Assembly: GCF_036898095.1 (NCBI RefSeq)
Contig: NC_090768.1
Location: 51,952,665 to 52,016,664 of the forward strand
Reading direction: 5' to 3'
From: Palaemon carinicauda
Lineage: Eukaryota; Arthropoda; Malacostraca; Decapoda; Palaemonidae
Length of the DNA stretch: 64,000 nucleotides
Below, in pieces: positions 1 through 9,422 of this stretch. The notes beneath the pieces are model-generated. The model searched no databases. It was not told the DNA's origin and saw only the letters and a list, made by a program, of their open reading frames with translations. The translations under genes and the position numbers were made by a program. Position 1 is the first letter of the stretch; every line of letters starts with the position of its first letter.

Positions 1-801
1 TTAACCTGTTTTATCCATATTTCACACTTGCATGGCTTGTATCTCTGCCTCATGGTCCATCAATGCTCTCACCCAAATCCTCTTCTAGTTTTTTCAAACC
101 ATCCTTTGCTGGCTTGGAAAGGAGTAGGTGGTGTAGGTAAAGAGGTTTCACTGTTGCTAGATCTGGGTTCCTCAACTATACAAGGAGAAGATTTTAAATA
201 TTTGAAGAGACTTACCCGCTCTCCTGGATCACTGACTTGGTTCCAACCATTGCTACGTGCTAAGCAGCACTGTGTGGTGCACTTTATTTATGGTGGCTGT
301 AATAATGTTGGCCACTCAACTCTTTCAAGAAAACTTGAGAGTACTCTTTCATGTGGTACATTTGACTCATGGCGACATACGACATAACCTTCCTTACATT
401 CATTCAGCATCTCTACTTTTAGTTTCAATGTCGCTATGAGGAAGATGAATTTCCTAGGGGTCATTGCTAAAGTTGAACATTGGGAGTGAATAAAGGATGT
501 ACAGTACTGTATACGCAAGATCTTTAATTACTGAGGCTTTGGAATGGTGTTGTGCTGTGGCCTACTGGGTAGGTAAAGTTAAGCAAGAACCTCGGGAAGC
601 GCGTTGATCATGTTGGACAAGAAACGCAATAATATTGATGCAGTGAGAAGACTGCTAAAGCTAACCTTATTACTAAAATGATACTGATAATCTCACCATC
701 TGCAAAATGCAAATAGGCCAATGGTATGGTATGACTGTATTGCATTTACCTTATCTTTATGTAGTGTTCCCTCATTATTTTGTGATCTAGAGCATTTAGT
801 A
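1..801. other. Left flank, no gene recognised
   Basis: I see no homology I can name here. The short ORFs do not resemble the missing N-terminal half of the ubiquilin UBL domain, so the first ubiquilin exon or exons probably lie left of the window and this would be intron or upstream DNA. That placement is inference. Confidence 0.5.
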
Positions 802-830
802 ATTTGTTCCGTAACTGGAATACAAACCAC

Positions 831-989
831 GCTATTTAAAGTGGGGGGGGGTAATTACTTTCGCGTAGCTGAAAGGACGAGCCATAAAATTTTAACGAGG
901 GATTATTACCCCACCGCTAGTTAGCGGGGGTTAGGGAGGGTAGCTAGCTACCCTCCCCCCTCACACACCTGTGTTGTAGCTCCACTTTT
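831..989 (+). repeat. Left inverted terminal repeat of DIRS A
   Basis: About 155 bp match the reverse complement of 8342-8497 with few differences. The differences include a G run of 9 here against 6 in the right copy. A perfect 24-bp palindrome centred on tagctagcta lies at 934-957. Confidence 0.92.
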
Positions 990-1101
990 ACTTTGGCTCG
1001 GATGGTGATCTGACGTGTCCGCCTTCACCCTCGCCTTTTTGACAGCCATTAATCATTGCTTTTTCTTTCTTTTTCTCAGTGTTGTGAAGTTGGCCTCTAC
1101 G

Positions 1102-4100
1102 ATGCGGAAGTGCCCTGGGTTACCTGACCGCCCCTGTGGGACCTTCATGTCTTCCATCGAGACGGATCCTCACACCTTATGTCCTTATTGTAGGGGTCAG
1201 CGGTGTGAAAGTGATAATGTTTGTATGGAATGTAGGGAGTGATGGAATGTAGGGAGTGGCCTACCGCCCAGTGGGAGAGGTTTTCTCGGCGCCGGAAGAA
1301 AAAGTCCTGACGGGATATTTCTCCTTCAAAGGTTGCTTTGAAGAAGGAAAATCCTAAGGACTCTTCTTCCGTAGTCCAAACCTACTTCAAAGCTTCCACT
1401 TGGTCGGCCTCGCGTGAGAGGCCATCGAGTTGTAGCGTAGGCCGTAATGTTGTTGACCGATCTCGGGGTTTGGGAGAGGGAGTTGCCTCCCATAGCGAGG
1501 CAGCTCCTCCTCCTCCCCCGGGGGAGGGTTTAATTATTTCTCCTGTTAATGATGATCTTTTGCAGCTTTGGGCTTCCTTGGGGCTTCAGGGTTCGCCCTC
1601 CAAGGAAGCCCTGTTTGACATGATCAGGTTGGGAGCAGCTGTCAAACAGTCACCGGCGGTAGCAGAGGTTGACCCTCTGTCTATTGTCGAGGCTCTTGTG
1701 GCAGACGCTTCCAATGAGAGTGTTCAAACCCCTGCTCCTGTTGTAGCTGAAGGCTTAGCTCCCCCCTCCGAACATCCTTCGAGGGAGGATCTAAGTCCAA
1801 CGGTCTCTCCTGCGGGTGATTCTCCCCCCCGGGGGAGTTCACTGACAGAGACTCCTCTTCGGAGGACTGCCGATGGTTTGCCTGCTGCTCCCAGAGGACG
1901 CATCCGACGTAAGGCTCGCCTTCCTCTTCGTCGCCGAGGTCTTCCTTCTCCTCACAAGGGTGTTAGGAGGCGCCTCTTCGGATCTTCATCCTCGCAGTCC
2001 CCCGCAGAGGAACCTCGTCCTTCAGCTACCGTTCCTGCTTCTTCCTTGGACCTGGACCTCTCCGCAGATCGTTCGCGATCTCCTACGCCTGCCAGACCTG
2101 CTGACCTGCCTTCACCTTTCCTGGCTGCTGATGCGCGTTGGGCGCCCACTCATCCCGTTTTCAAATGGGCACCGGTCCCTTCGGGGCAAAAGGGCTTTCA
2201 CACATTGTGTGCAAGTCCCTTAAGCGCCAGGTTTTCCCTGTGCGCCAACGTTCGCCTGCGCGCAAACGCTCACAGGTTGCTGCCTCATCTCGCCAGCGCC
2301 CTCCTGCACGCCCACAATCTCCTGTTCGGCCTGCAGTTCCAGAGACAATGCGCCCACGGACCTCTGTGCGCCCTCGGCCTGATACACGCCATGGACGCCC
2401 TCGGTCTCCTGCTCGTCAGCGATCTCCTGCTCGTCAGCGATCTCCAGCGCGCCAGCGATCTCCTGCGCGCCAGTGCTCTCCTGCGCGCCAGCGCTCTCCT
2501 GCGCGCCAGCGCTCTCCTGCTCGTCATCGCTCGCCTGCTCGCCCTCGATCTTTGGATCAGGGCTCCAAGGAGAAACCTTCTTCCTCTCCTGCTCGCCAGC
2601 GCTCTCCTCCACGATCGCCGACTCCCCATGAGACCTCGCCTGCTCGCCATCCCTTGCCTACGCACCATCGCCAGCAGTCTCCATCGCACGCCCACACGCC
2701 CACTGCCAGAACTTCGGTTCCTGATGAGCGCCCTTCTGCACGCCCGCGTGCTAGGGATATTCCCCCTGCACGCACGCGCCCTACGGTTTCGCCCTTAAGG
2801 GCCCTTCATCATCCTGTGGCTGTACTCCATCCGAGGTCTCCGGAACACGCATCAACGCGCCCCGTCACCTACGCGCCCCGTCACCTACGCGCCCACGTGC
2901 CCTGACACCTACGCGCCCTGTCGCCTGCGCGCCCACGAGCTCCTTCTCCTGCGCGCCATCGTTCGCCAACGCGCGAACTCTCCTACGCGCTAACGCTCGC
3001 CATTGCTCGCCCTTGCGCTCCCTCGCTCGCGCAATTGCCTCCCGAGCTTGGCAATGGCTTATCGCCCGAGCGCGATTCCCAGTGTGATGCCCAGCGCAAA
3101 CCACAGCGCGTGGCCACACAGGATCTGGCAGTACGCGTCAGGTCATCTTCATCCCCCCCCCCCCGGTAAGTGCAGGATAGCGCGCCCACTGGAGGGAGGG
3201 AAATCTCCGGACAGGTCCAGGATCTCTTCTACAGCTTCTTCTTTTCAGGCAGACCCAGTTGTAGTTTCCACTCCTAGGGATCTTACGATCCCCTTCCCTT
3301 CAGAGGGTGTCTCTGACAATAGTCAGCTGCCCTGGTTTGGGCCCTTGATCAGAGTGGTTGCGCAGGCTTTCAAGCCCGCCTTCTCTGAACTAGGCCTCAA
3401 ATCAGCGGCTATCTCGGCCCCCCTGAAGAGGAAGAGAGGAGTGGATGACGTGGTTACTTCTCCAAGGGCGAAACTGGTTCCTTGGAAACCGTCGAGGAAG
3501 GCTCCTTCCCCTCCCCAGACTTTCTCTCCATCCCCCGTGGACGAGGGTTTTCCGTCCTCGGGATTCTCGTGAGGTGAGGCGTTCTCCCATCGCACCAATG
3601 GGAGAAACCCCACCTCGCGCCGAGAAGTCTCCTCGGGTGGTGGCGGAGAAGAGCCCCTCACCATCTTTGTTGGAATCCTGCATTTCAGGAGGGAGTCAAA
3701 GGACTCCAAGACGGTTCTGAAATCTTCGTCGAGGATCAGACCAGAACCAGCTAAGCCCGCGGAGAACGTCCACGAGTCCCCCCAAGAAGAGCCTTTGGGG
3801 ACTGGAAACCTTGCTGCTAGTCCATCAGGAGGAGAGCCGCAGGAGTCGGAGCATGCCTTTTGGCAAGTTTTGCCTCTGATGAGGAACCTTAACGGGTTTT
3901 CGGATCCGGCGATTCCTCCTCGAGAGGGCAAGGACACGGTTCTGGACCAAGTGTTTGGTACTCAAAAGCCCCCTAAAACCAGCGCGGCTTTGCCCTGGTC
4001 CCAAGAGGTCAAGAGTGCCAGAGATAAGGTCGAGAGCCAGCTCTCCGAGCTAGCCTCCTCCAGCCATTCCAGCGCCGGAAACAAACTCCTCCCACCTCCT

Positions 4101-4565
4101 CGTGTCCATCAAAGGAGGTACTTTGAAATCATCGAGGAGTCCTGTTTAGCTCTTCCCCTCCACCACTCGGTGGAAGAGCTCTCCAGGGGAGTCCCTCTCG
4201 AGAGAGACTCCAACCGGCCAGTGTCGTTCTCGGCCTCGGAGACTCTCTGCCAGGAGAAGGTAGCGAAGTGTGCCATGCAGGCCACTTCGTGGCTGGATAT
4301 CTGGCTGGGATCTCTTGGCATCCTGATACGATCCGAAGACTTGTCTAAGGAGAGTACCAGGAAGGCCTTGGAGACCTTCCTTCTTTCAGGCACTCGTACC
4401 ATCGAGTTTCTGGCCCACCAAGTCTCGAACTTTTGGGCTAACACTATCCTGAAACGTCGTGATACAGTGTCTGAAAGATTCAACTCGAAGGTCCCCAACA
4501 CTGAGGTCAGTAAGCTCGGACATTCCTCCCTTTTGGGAGTAGCCTGTTTGAGCCGAAAGATGTAG
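1102..4565 (+). pseudogene. DIRS A gag-like region, frameshifted
   Basis: The likely start is the ATG at 1102, where the peptide begins MRKCPGLPD and carries a Cys-rich knuckle (CPYC...CMEC) followed by a basic RRRKKK stretch. The frame is broken by a 17-bp tandem duplication at 1225-1258, then by TGA at 1308. It resumes from about 1338 in a proline/serine-rich segment and shifts again near 2200 into an Arg-Ser region with about nine RQRSPA-type hexapeptide repeats (2400-2550). More frame changes occur near 2905-3003, 3550 and 3720. The last segment (3795-4565) is the better-conserved C-terminal part, also recognisable in copy C. The function is presumably nucleocapsid-like, by analogy with other DIRS ORF1 products. 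A run of 12 C at 3153-3164 is a slippage site. Confidence 0.75.
2396..2550 (+). repeat. 18-bp tandem repeats encoding RQRSPA units
   Basis: About nine imperfect copies of an 18-bp unit of the type cgccagcgctctcctgcg lie in tandem. In the plus frame starting at 2138 they encode an Arg/Ser/Pro-rich repeat resembling an RS domain. The period is a multiple of three, so copy number can change without a frameshift. Related but more degenerate repeats occur in copy B around 34240-35200. Confidence 0.85.
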
Positions 4566-4825
4566 AGCAGGCAGCTGAGAGGTGGAGGAAGTCCAACCAG
4601 GACTCCCTCCTCCAGAGGGCTTTAACATCATAGCCCTATAAGCCTCCAGCACCCGAACAACCTCGCCCTGCAAAGACGACAAAACCGGCAACAGCAGCAA
4701 AGGCAGCGGTGTCCAAACAGCCCTTTCCTGTCAAGGACAGGAGAGGCAAGAAGTCCTCCAGAGGAGGAAAGAATCCAAGGGGGAGTGGCCGAGGCCGCAA
4801 ACGCTAGGATTGCCAGTCCCCCCGC

Positions 4826-6648
4826 ATGTCCACCAGTGGGGGGATGCCTTCAAAGTTGCGCGAACAGGTGGCAGCAACTCGGGGCCGATTCCTGGACGAT
4901 CTCCGTGATCAGCCAAGGATATCGCGTCCCGTTCATAACATCTCTTCCTCCCCTGACAGCGAATCCAGTGTCGCTGAGCTCTCTTGCCATGGGATCGGCA
5001 AGAGGGCAAGCCCTTTGGGCAGAAGTCAAGACCATGTTGAAGAAGGACGCTCTCCAAGAGGTCGTCGACGGGTCCCCAGGCTTCTACAGTCGACTCTTGT
5101 AAAGAAGGCGTCTGGAGGCTGGAGACCAGTCATCGACCTCTCAGCTCTGAACAGGTTTGTCAAGCAGACCCCGTTCAGCAGGGAGACAGCAGACACGGTC
5201 AGACTCGCAGTGAGACCGCGAGACTTCCTGTGCACACTGGATCTGAAGGACACATACTTCCAGATCCCAATCCATCGGTCTTCAAGGAAGTACTTAAGAT
5301 TCAGCCTAGACAACAAGATCTATCAGTTCAAGGTGTTGTGCTTCGGTCTCTCCACAGCACCTCAGGTTTTCACCAGAGTGTTCACCCTGATATCTTCGTG
5401 GGCACACAATATCGGCATCCGTCTCCTCCGTTATCTGGACAACTGGCTGATCTTAGCAGACTCGGAGTCGACCCTTCTTCGACACCGAGACAAACTTCTG
5501 GGAATTTGCCAAGATCTAGGGATCATGGTAAATCTCGAGAAGTCTTCTCTGCTTCCTTCCCAAAGACTGGTATATCTAGGCATGATATTGAACACCAATC
5601 TCCACAGAGCCTTCCCATCAGACGACAGGATAGCAAGGCTGAGGAAGGTCGCAAGTCCTTTCCTCAGACGAGGCGAACTCCCAGCCCAATCGTGGTTATG
5701 TCACCAAGGCCATCTCTCATCCTTGGTCCGTCTAGTTCCCAACGGTCGCCTCAGAATGAGATCTCTGCAATGGCGACTCAAGTCCCGGTGGAGTCAAGGA
5801 CACGATTCCCCGGACGTCTTGATCCCTATGGGTCTCGTGGAACAGACGGCCCTTCAGTGGTGGGTGGCAGACGAGAACCTATGAAAGGGAGTGGATCTTA
5901 TCGCCCTCCCCCTGGATTTGATGCTGTTTTTGGATTCCTCAAAGAAAGGGTGGGGGGCCCATGTTCTGAACCACAGGACCTCAGGCCTGTGGTCAGAATC
6001 AGAAAAGTGCCTCCATATAAATCTGCTAGAAATGAAAGCCATTTTTCTGGTCCTTCAACAGTTCCAACAGCACCTGGCGGGTCACTCCATGGTGGTGATG
6101 AGCGACAGCACCACAGTAGTGGCTTACATCAACAAGCAGGGAGGTACCTTTTCAGAACAGCTATCCCATCTTCCACTCGATTCCACTTTTGGCTCGCTTC
6201 ATTCCGGGCAAAAGGAATGTGCTCGCTGACAGTCTGAGCAGAGCATCTCAGATAGTGAGTACCGAGTGGTCTTTGGATCGTCAAGTAGCCAACAAAGTCC
6301 TGACTTTGTGGGGTTCCCCGATTGTGGATCTGTTCGCGACAGCGTTGAATTTCAAACTGCCGCTGTACTGTTCCCCAGTCCCGGACCCCAAGGCTCTGGC
6401 CAGATGCTTTCCAACAACGGTGGGACAACATCGACGTATACGCCTTTCCCCCGTTCTGTCTGATGAGGAGGGTACTCAACAAGACCAGACTATCGGTTAA
6501 CCTCTTGATGACTCTCATAGCTCCGCTGTGGCATCACGGGGAATGGTTCCGGACCTTCTGCAACTCCTTACGGAGCCTCCGAGAGAACTCCCTCCACAAC
6601 ACGAGCTACTCAAACAACCACACGCCAACATCTTTCACAAAGCCGTAG
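4826..6648 (+). pseudogene. DIRS A reverse transcriptase / RNase H ORF (one stop, two frameshifts)
   Basis: The RT is open at 4826-5884 (352 residues). Motif A reads LDLKDTYFQIPI (D139 of the ORF). Motif B is FGLSTAPQVF. Motif C reads YLDN at 203-206, with Asn where most RTs have the second Asp. A TGA at 5882 interrupts the path into RNase H. CGA to TGA by CpG deamination would explain it. RNase H continues in the same frame with LDSSKKGWGAH, LLEMKA and MSDSTTVVAYINKQGGT, then shifts near 6160 to give the usual ARFIPGKRNVLADSLSR motif. It shifts again near 6400 into AYAFPPFCLMRRVL and IAPLWHHGEWF, ending at 6648. The tail overlaps the recombinase ORF by about 105 bases, as is normal in DIRS elements. 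Two small indels and one stop are the visible defects. Confidence 0.88.
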
Positions 6649-7712
6649 CTTCGCTTCGACTTCACGCCTGGAGACTATCCAGCATCTCCTCGCAGAGAGA
6701 GGATTTTCGCAACAAGTTGCGGAAAGGATGTCTGGACACCTGCGAAAGTCATATGCAGGAGTCTACCAGGCGAAATGGAGAGTTTTCTGTGGTTGGTGTC
6801 GTGGAAGGGGTATCTCCACTCGATGCCACTATTCCAGCAATAGCGAAGTTTTTCTTGTATTTGCGAGAAGAAATGCGCCTTTCAGTCTCGGCAGTGAAAG
6901 GCTATCGCTCAGCCTTAAGTCTTGCCTTCAGGCTCAAAGGAGTGGACATTTCTTCTTCACTAGAACTTTCCTTACTCATACATAGTTATGAACTTACCTG
7001 CTCTCAGTCGGAAGTGAGACCTCCTCCATGGAACGTGGTTCGAGTCCTCAGGTCTCTTAAGAGACCTCCCTACGAACCATTACGCCAGGCTTCAGATCGC
7101 CACCTGACTTGGAAGACGGTGTTCCTACTAGCTTTGGCGTCAGCCAAGCGAGTTAGCGAACTTCATGGTCTCTCGTATGACATCGCCCATTCAAAGGGAT
7201 GGGGGGAGGTAACGTTCAGCTTCGTCCCTGAGTTTATTGCTAAGACTCAGAATCTGGGAGTGCCGGACCCTCGCTTCGACTCCTTCCGGATTTCGAGTCT
7301 TCATTCCGTAACAGATGACCCAGACCATCTCCTACTGTGCCCAGTAAGGAGTCTGAGGCTATACCTGAAGAGAACAGCTGCAGTTCGTCCCCAAGTGCGG
7401 GCTTTGTTTGTCAGCACTGGGAGAAGGAAGAGGAGGGTTACCAAGAACACCATCTCAGCATGGATTCGCAAGGCCATCCATCTGTCCCTGAATCCTGACC
7501 CTCCTCCGTCACGTTGCCCGAGAGCTCATGATGTCAGGGGAGTAGCTACCTCCCTGGCCTTGAAGAAAAACTTCTCAGTGACGCAGGTTCTGCAAGCAGG
7601 GGGGTGGAAGCGTCAAACGACCTTCACAGCCCACTACCTGCAAGACGTGACCCACTGGAGGCTCGATACGTTCTCTATCGGCCCTGTGGTGGCTGCACAA
7701 CAGCTGGTTTAA
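6543..7712 (+). CDS. DIRS A tyrosine recombinase, intact ORF
   Basis: This is a phage-integrase-family tyrosine recombinase that would insert the circular DIRS DNA. The open frame runs from 6528 with the first ATG at 6543; the true start is uncertain because the frame overlaps the RNase H ORF. Counting from 6528, the catalytic set is complete: R208 in SAKRVSELHGL, H334 and R337 in AHDVRG, and Y370 in AHYLQDV. A Trp lies in the GGWKR segment ahead of the Tyr. An N-terminal SAM-like core-binding region (about 95-180) includes the AVKGYRSALSLAF segment. There are no internal stops, in contrast to the rest of the element. That could mean recent activity or chance. No methyltransferase domain was seen. 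Confidence 0.93.
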   Translation: MVPDLLQLLTEPPRELPPQHELLKQPHANIFHKAVASLRLHAWRLSSISSQREDFRNKLRKGCLDTCESHMQESTRRNGEFSVVGVVEGVSPLDATIPAIAKFFLYLREEMRLSVSAVKGYRSALSLAFRLKGVDISSSLELSLLIHSYELTCSQSEVRPPPWNVVRVLRSLKRPPYEPLRQASDRHLTWKTVFLLALASAKRVSELHGLSYDIAHSKGWGEVTFSFVPEFIAKTQNLGVPDPRFDSFRISSLHSVTDDPDHLLLCPVRSLRLYLKRTAAVRPQVRALFVSTGRRKRRVTKNTISAWIRKAIHLSLNPDPPPSRCPRAHDVRGVATSLALKKNFSVTQVLQAGGWKRQTTFTAHYLQDVTHWRLDTFSIGPVVAAQQLV

Positions 7713-8193
7713 ACCTCAGGCTCCTTAATGGACAAGTAGCAGAGGGTTGAGGGCATTGTTACCCAGTTTTAGTCTGCATGACTGAAAAGGTATGCCTGGC
7801 CCTTATTCTTTTCTTCATCCTCCCCTCTCTTGGGGAAAGCAGCATCCTGGGTTGTCTGCACAGCTGACCTCAAACCTCTGCAGGTAAACCATGTTCCCTT
7901 TTGTTCCTAGTATTAAGTTAATACTGTCGCGCCCCCATACCCTGACGAGGTGGTATTGGGAGAGTCCTAGCCTTAAGTTTCTATCTAAAGAACTTCAGGT
8001 CAACTTCTTAGGACGAGTCACACATATTCCTTCACACACATCTTACGTAGGCCGCAGCCCTTGAATAGCAAGGTGCGAGCGAGGTGCAGGGACTCTTTAT
8101 TGTTGGGTGCTGACACACTCTGATAGAGTCCCCAGGCAAAGCCAAAAGCCAGTATGGCTGGGACTTGTTCCATCCTTCCTAAGAGTTAAGTCA
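7713..8193 (+). other. DIRS A segment between recombinase and ICR, non-coding
   Basis: No coding potential was recognised. The sequence lies inside the element and joins the recombinase stop to the ICR. It is GC-richer than the surrounding intron. Confidence 0.6.
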
Positions 8194-8290
8194 CCCACTT
8201 TAAATAGCGTGGTTTGTATTCCAGTTACAGAACAAATGACAAATTCGTAGACAATTTGTATTTTTCCTAACTATACAAACCTTAGCTATT
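8194..8290 (+). repeat. Internal complementary region (ICR) of DIRS A
   Basis: The first part (8194-8231) is the reverse complement of the left terminus at 802-844. The second part (8232-8290) is the reverse complement of the right terminus at 8488-8545. Together they equal the complement of a joined right-end/left-end circle junction. In DIRS biology the ICR templates completion of the ends to give a circular intermediate. The match is nearly perfect, with only scattered transitions. Confidence 0.93.
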
Positions 8291-8341
8291 TAATCAAACT
8301 TGCCCGCCAGCCCTGTCCCCCATGAAGTCCTACCTCTAAGC

Positions 8342-8497
8342 AAAAGTGGAGCTACAACACAGGTGTGTGAGGGAGGAGGGTAGCTAGCTACCCTCCCTAC
8401 CCTCCGCTAACTAGCAATGGGGTGATAATCCCTCGTTAAAATTTTATGGCTCGTCCTTTCAGCTACGCGAAAGTAATTACCCCCCACTTTAAATAGC
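8342..8497 (-). repeat. Right inverted terminal repeat of DIRS A
   Basis: This is the reverse complement of 831-989, including the tagctagcta palindrome. Beyond it the last 48 bp (8498-8545) form the unique right terminus that recurs in the ICR and, with variation, in copies B, C and E. Confidence 0.92.
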
Positions 8498-8545
8498 TAA
8501 GGTTTGTATAATTAGGAAAAATACAAATTATCTACGAATTTATCA

Positions 8546-9340
8546 TGTTTTTTTCCATGGTGCCCATTACTTGGAGTTCCTACCTTCTACTTTCTTGTGC
8601 TGCGTCCGACCAATTGCTTTAAACACCTGTACTTCAAACCCAAAATTTTGTTGTAGTCTATGAGTAAGGTATCATAAGCTGCACTTCCTTTCTTTCCTAT
8701 TCAGGATTACCTCCTAAATGTTTTCCTTTTTAAATAGTTATTCATGGACTTTGATTAACAACTTCGCATGAACAAGCAATGTTTTTATGACAAGACATTT
8801 TTTTTGTATGGGCGCATTTATATTGTTTCTACGTATCCATTTCTCTTTGCCATGGTCGTGAACTTTTAAGGGGCAACATAAATAAGACCTCCAGAATAGT
8901 GCCTTGGTCGATTCTGGGCTTGCGCATAATTGCGGGCTCTTCTCTGTGATTAGTATTCTTGGTGTGACTTGAGATACCATTTATGATGTAGACAGGTTTG
9001 TATGAAAATTATAAAGTGTCTTGGAAAAACATTATTTATGAAAAATCTTTAAAGTTTACTTGATACAATACTTTAATTTTGATTAAGATTCTTAAAGCCA
9101 ACTTTGCCTTTACGTACATATTCGGGAATTATGCATTGGATAGCAGAATCTATAACTTGGTAACCTGACTTTTTTGTGGTACTGTAGTGCCATTTTACGG
9201 CTAGAATGTTGTACAGTAATTTATCATAATTTCTTAATATTTTATCTAACACTATTTGATAATTTCATCTTTGGTAATCTTTTAGGCTAATATTACATGA
9301 TCTTAATCTTTTTAAATAATTTTCCATCCTTCCTTTTCAG
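8546..9340. other. AT-rich intron DNA before the first visible ubiquilin exon
   Basis: No gene or repeat was recognised. It ends in a pyrimidine-rich tract and CAG at 9338-9340, the acceptor of the first visible exon. Confidence 0.6.
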
Positions 9341-9422
9341 TTGCGTGAAATGGTTAGCGAGAAATTCAGTTCTTCTATAGAACAAGTTTGCCTTATCTTT
9401 GCGGGGAAGATATTAAAAGATG
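9341..9422 (+). CDS. UBQLN: Ubiquilin exon: middle of the UBL
   Basis: This 82-nt exon encodes 27 residues from LREMVSEKF to IFAGKILKD and ends in phase 1 (G split across the intron). The acceptor is ttttcag and the donor gtaagt. Confidence 0.95.

Larger units (their letters stand above)
802..8545 (+). mobile_element. DIRS-type retrotransposon, copy A (nearly full length)
   Basis: This is a tyrosine-recombinase retrotransposon of the DIRS order, in which a reverse-transcribed circular DNA is integrated by a recombinase rather than a DDE integrase. It has the full DIRS layout: left inverted terminal repeat, gag-like region, RT/RNase H, overlapping tyrosine recombinase, an internal complementary region, and right inverted terminal repeat. 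The ICR near 8194-8290 is a head-to-tail fusion of the complements of both termini, which is diagnostic of the order. The ends are set by where the ICR complementarity stops, near 802 and 8545. Gag is frameshifted and the RT/RH ORF has one stop and two frameshifts, so the copy is not autonomous as it stands, although the recombinase ORF is open. It lies left of the first visible ubiquilin exon, in the same orientation, probably inside the first intron. Confidence 0.93.

Noticed and set aside
28..387. 119-codon ORF at the left edge as ubiquilin exon 1
   Set aside because: It has no UBL-like sequence and no suitable donor in frame with the exon at 9341.
1952..2775. Several long minus-strand ORFs opposite the DIRS A gag
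   Set aside because: They are shadows of GC-rich 18-bp coding repeats. They show no independent motif, and the plus strand carries the recognisable gag peptides.
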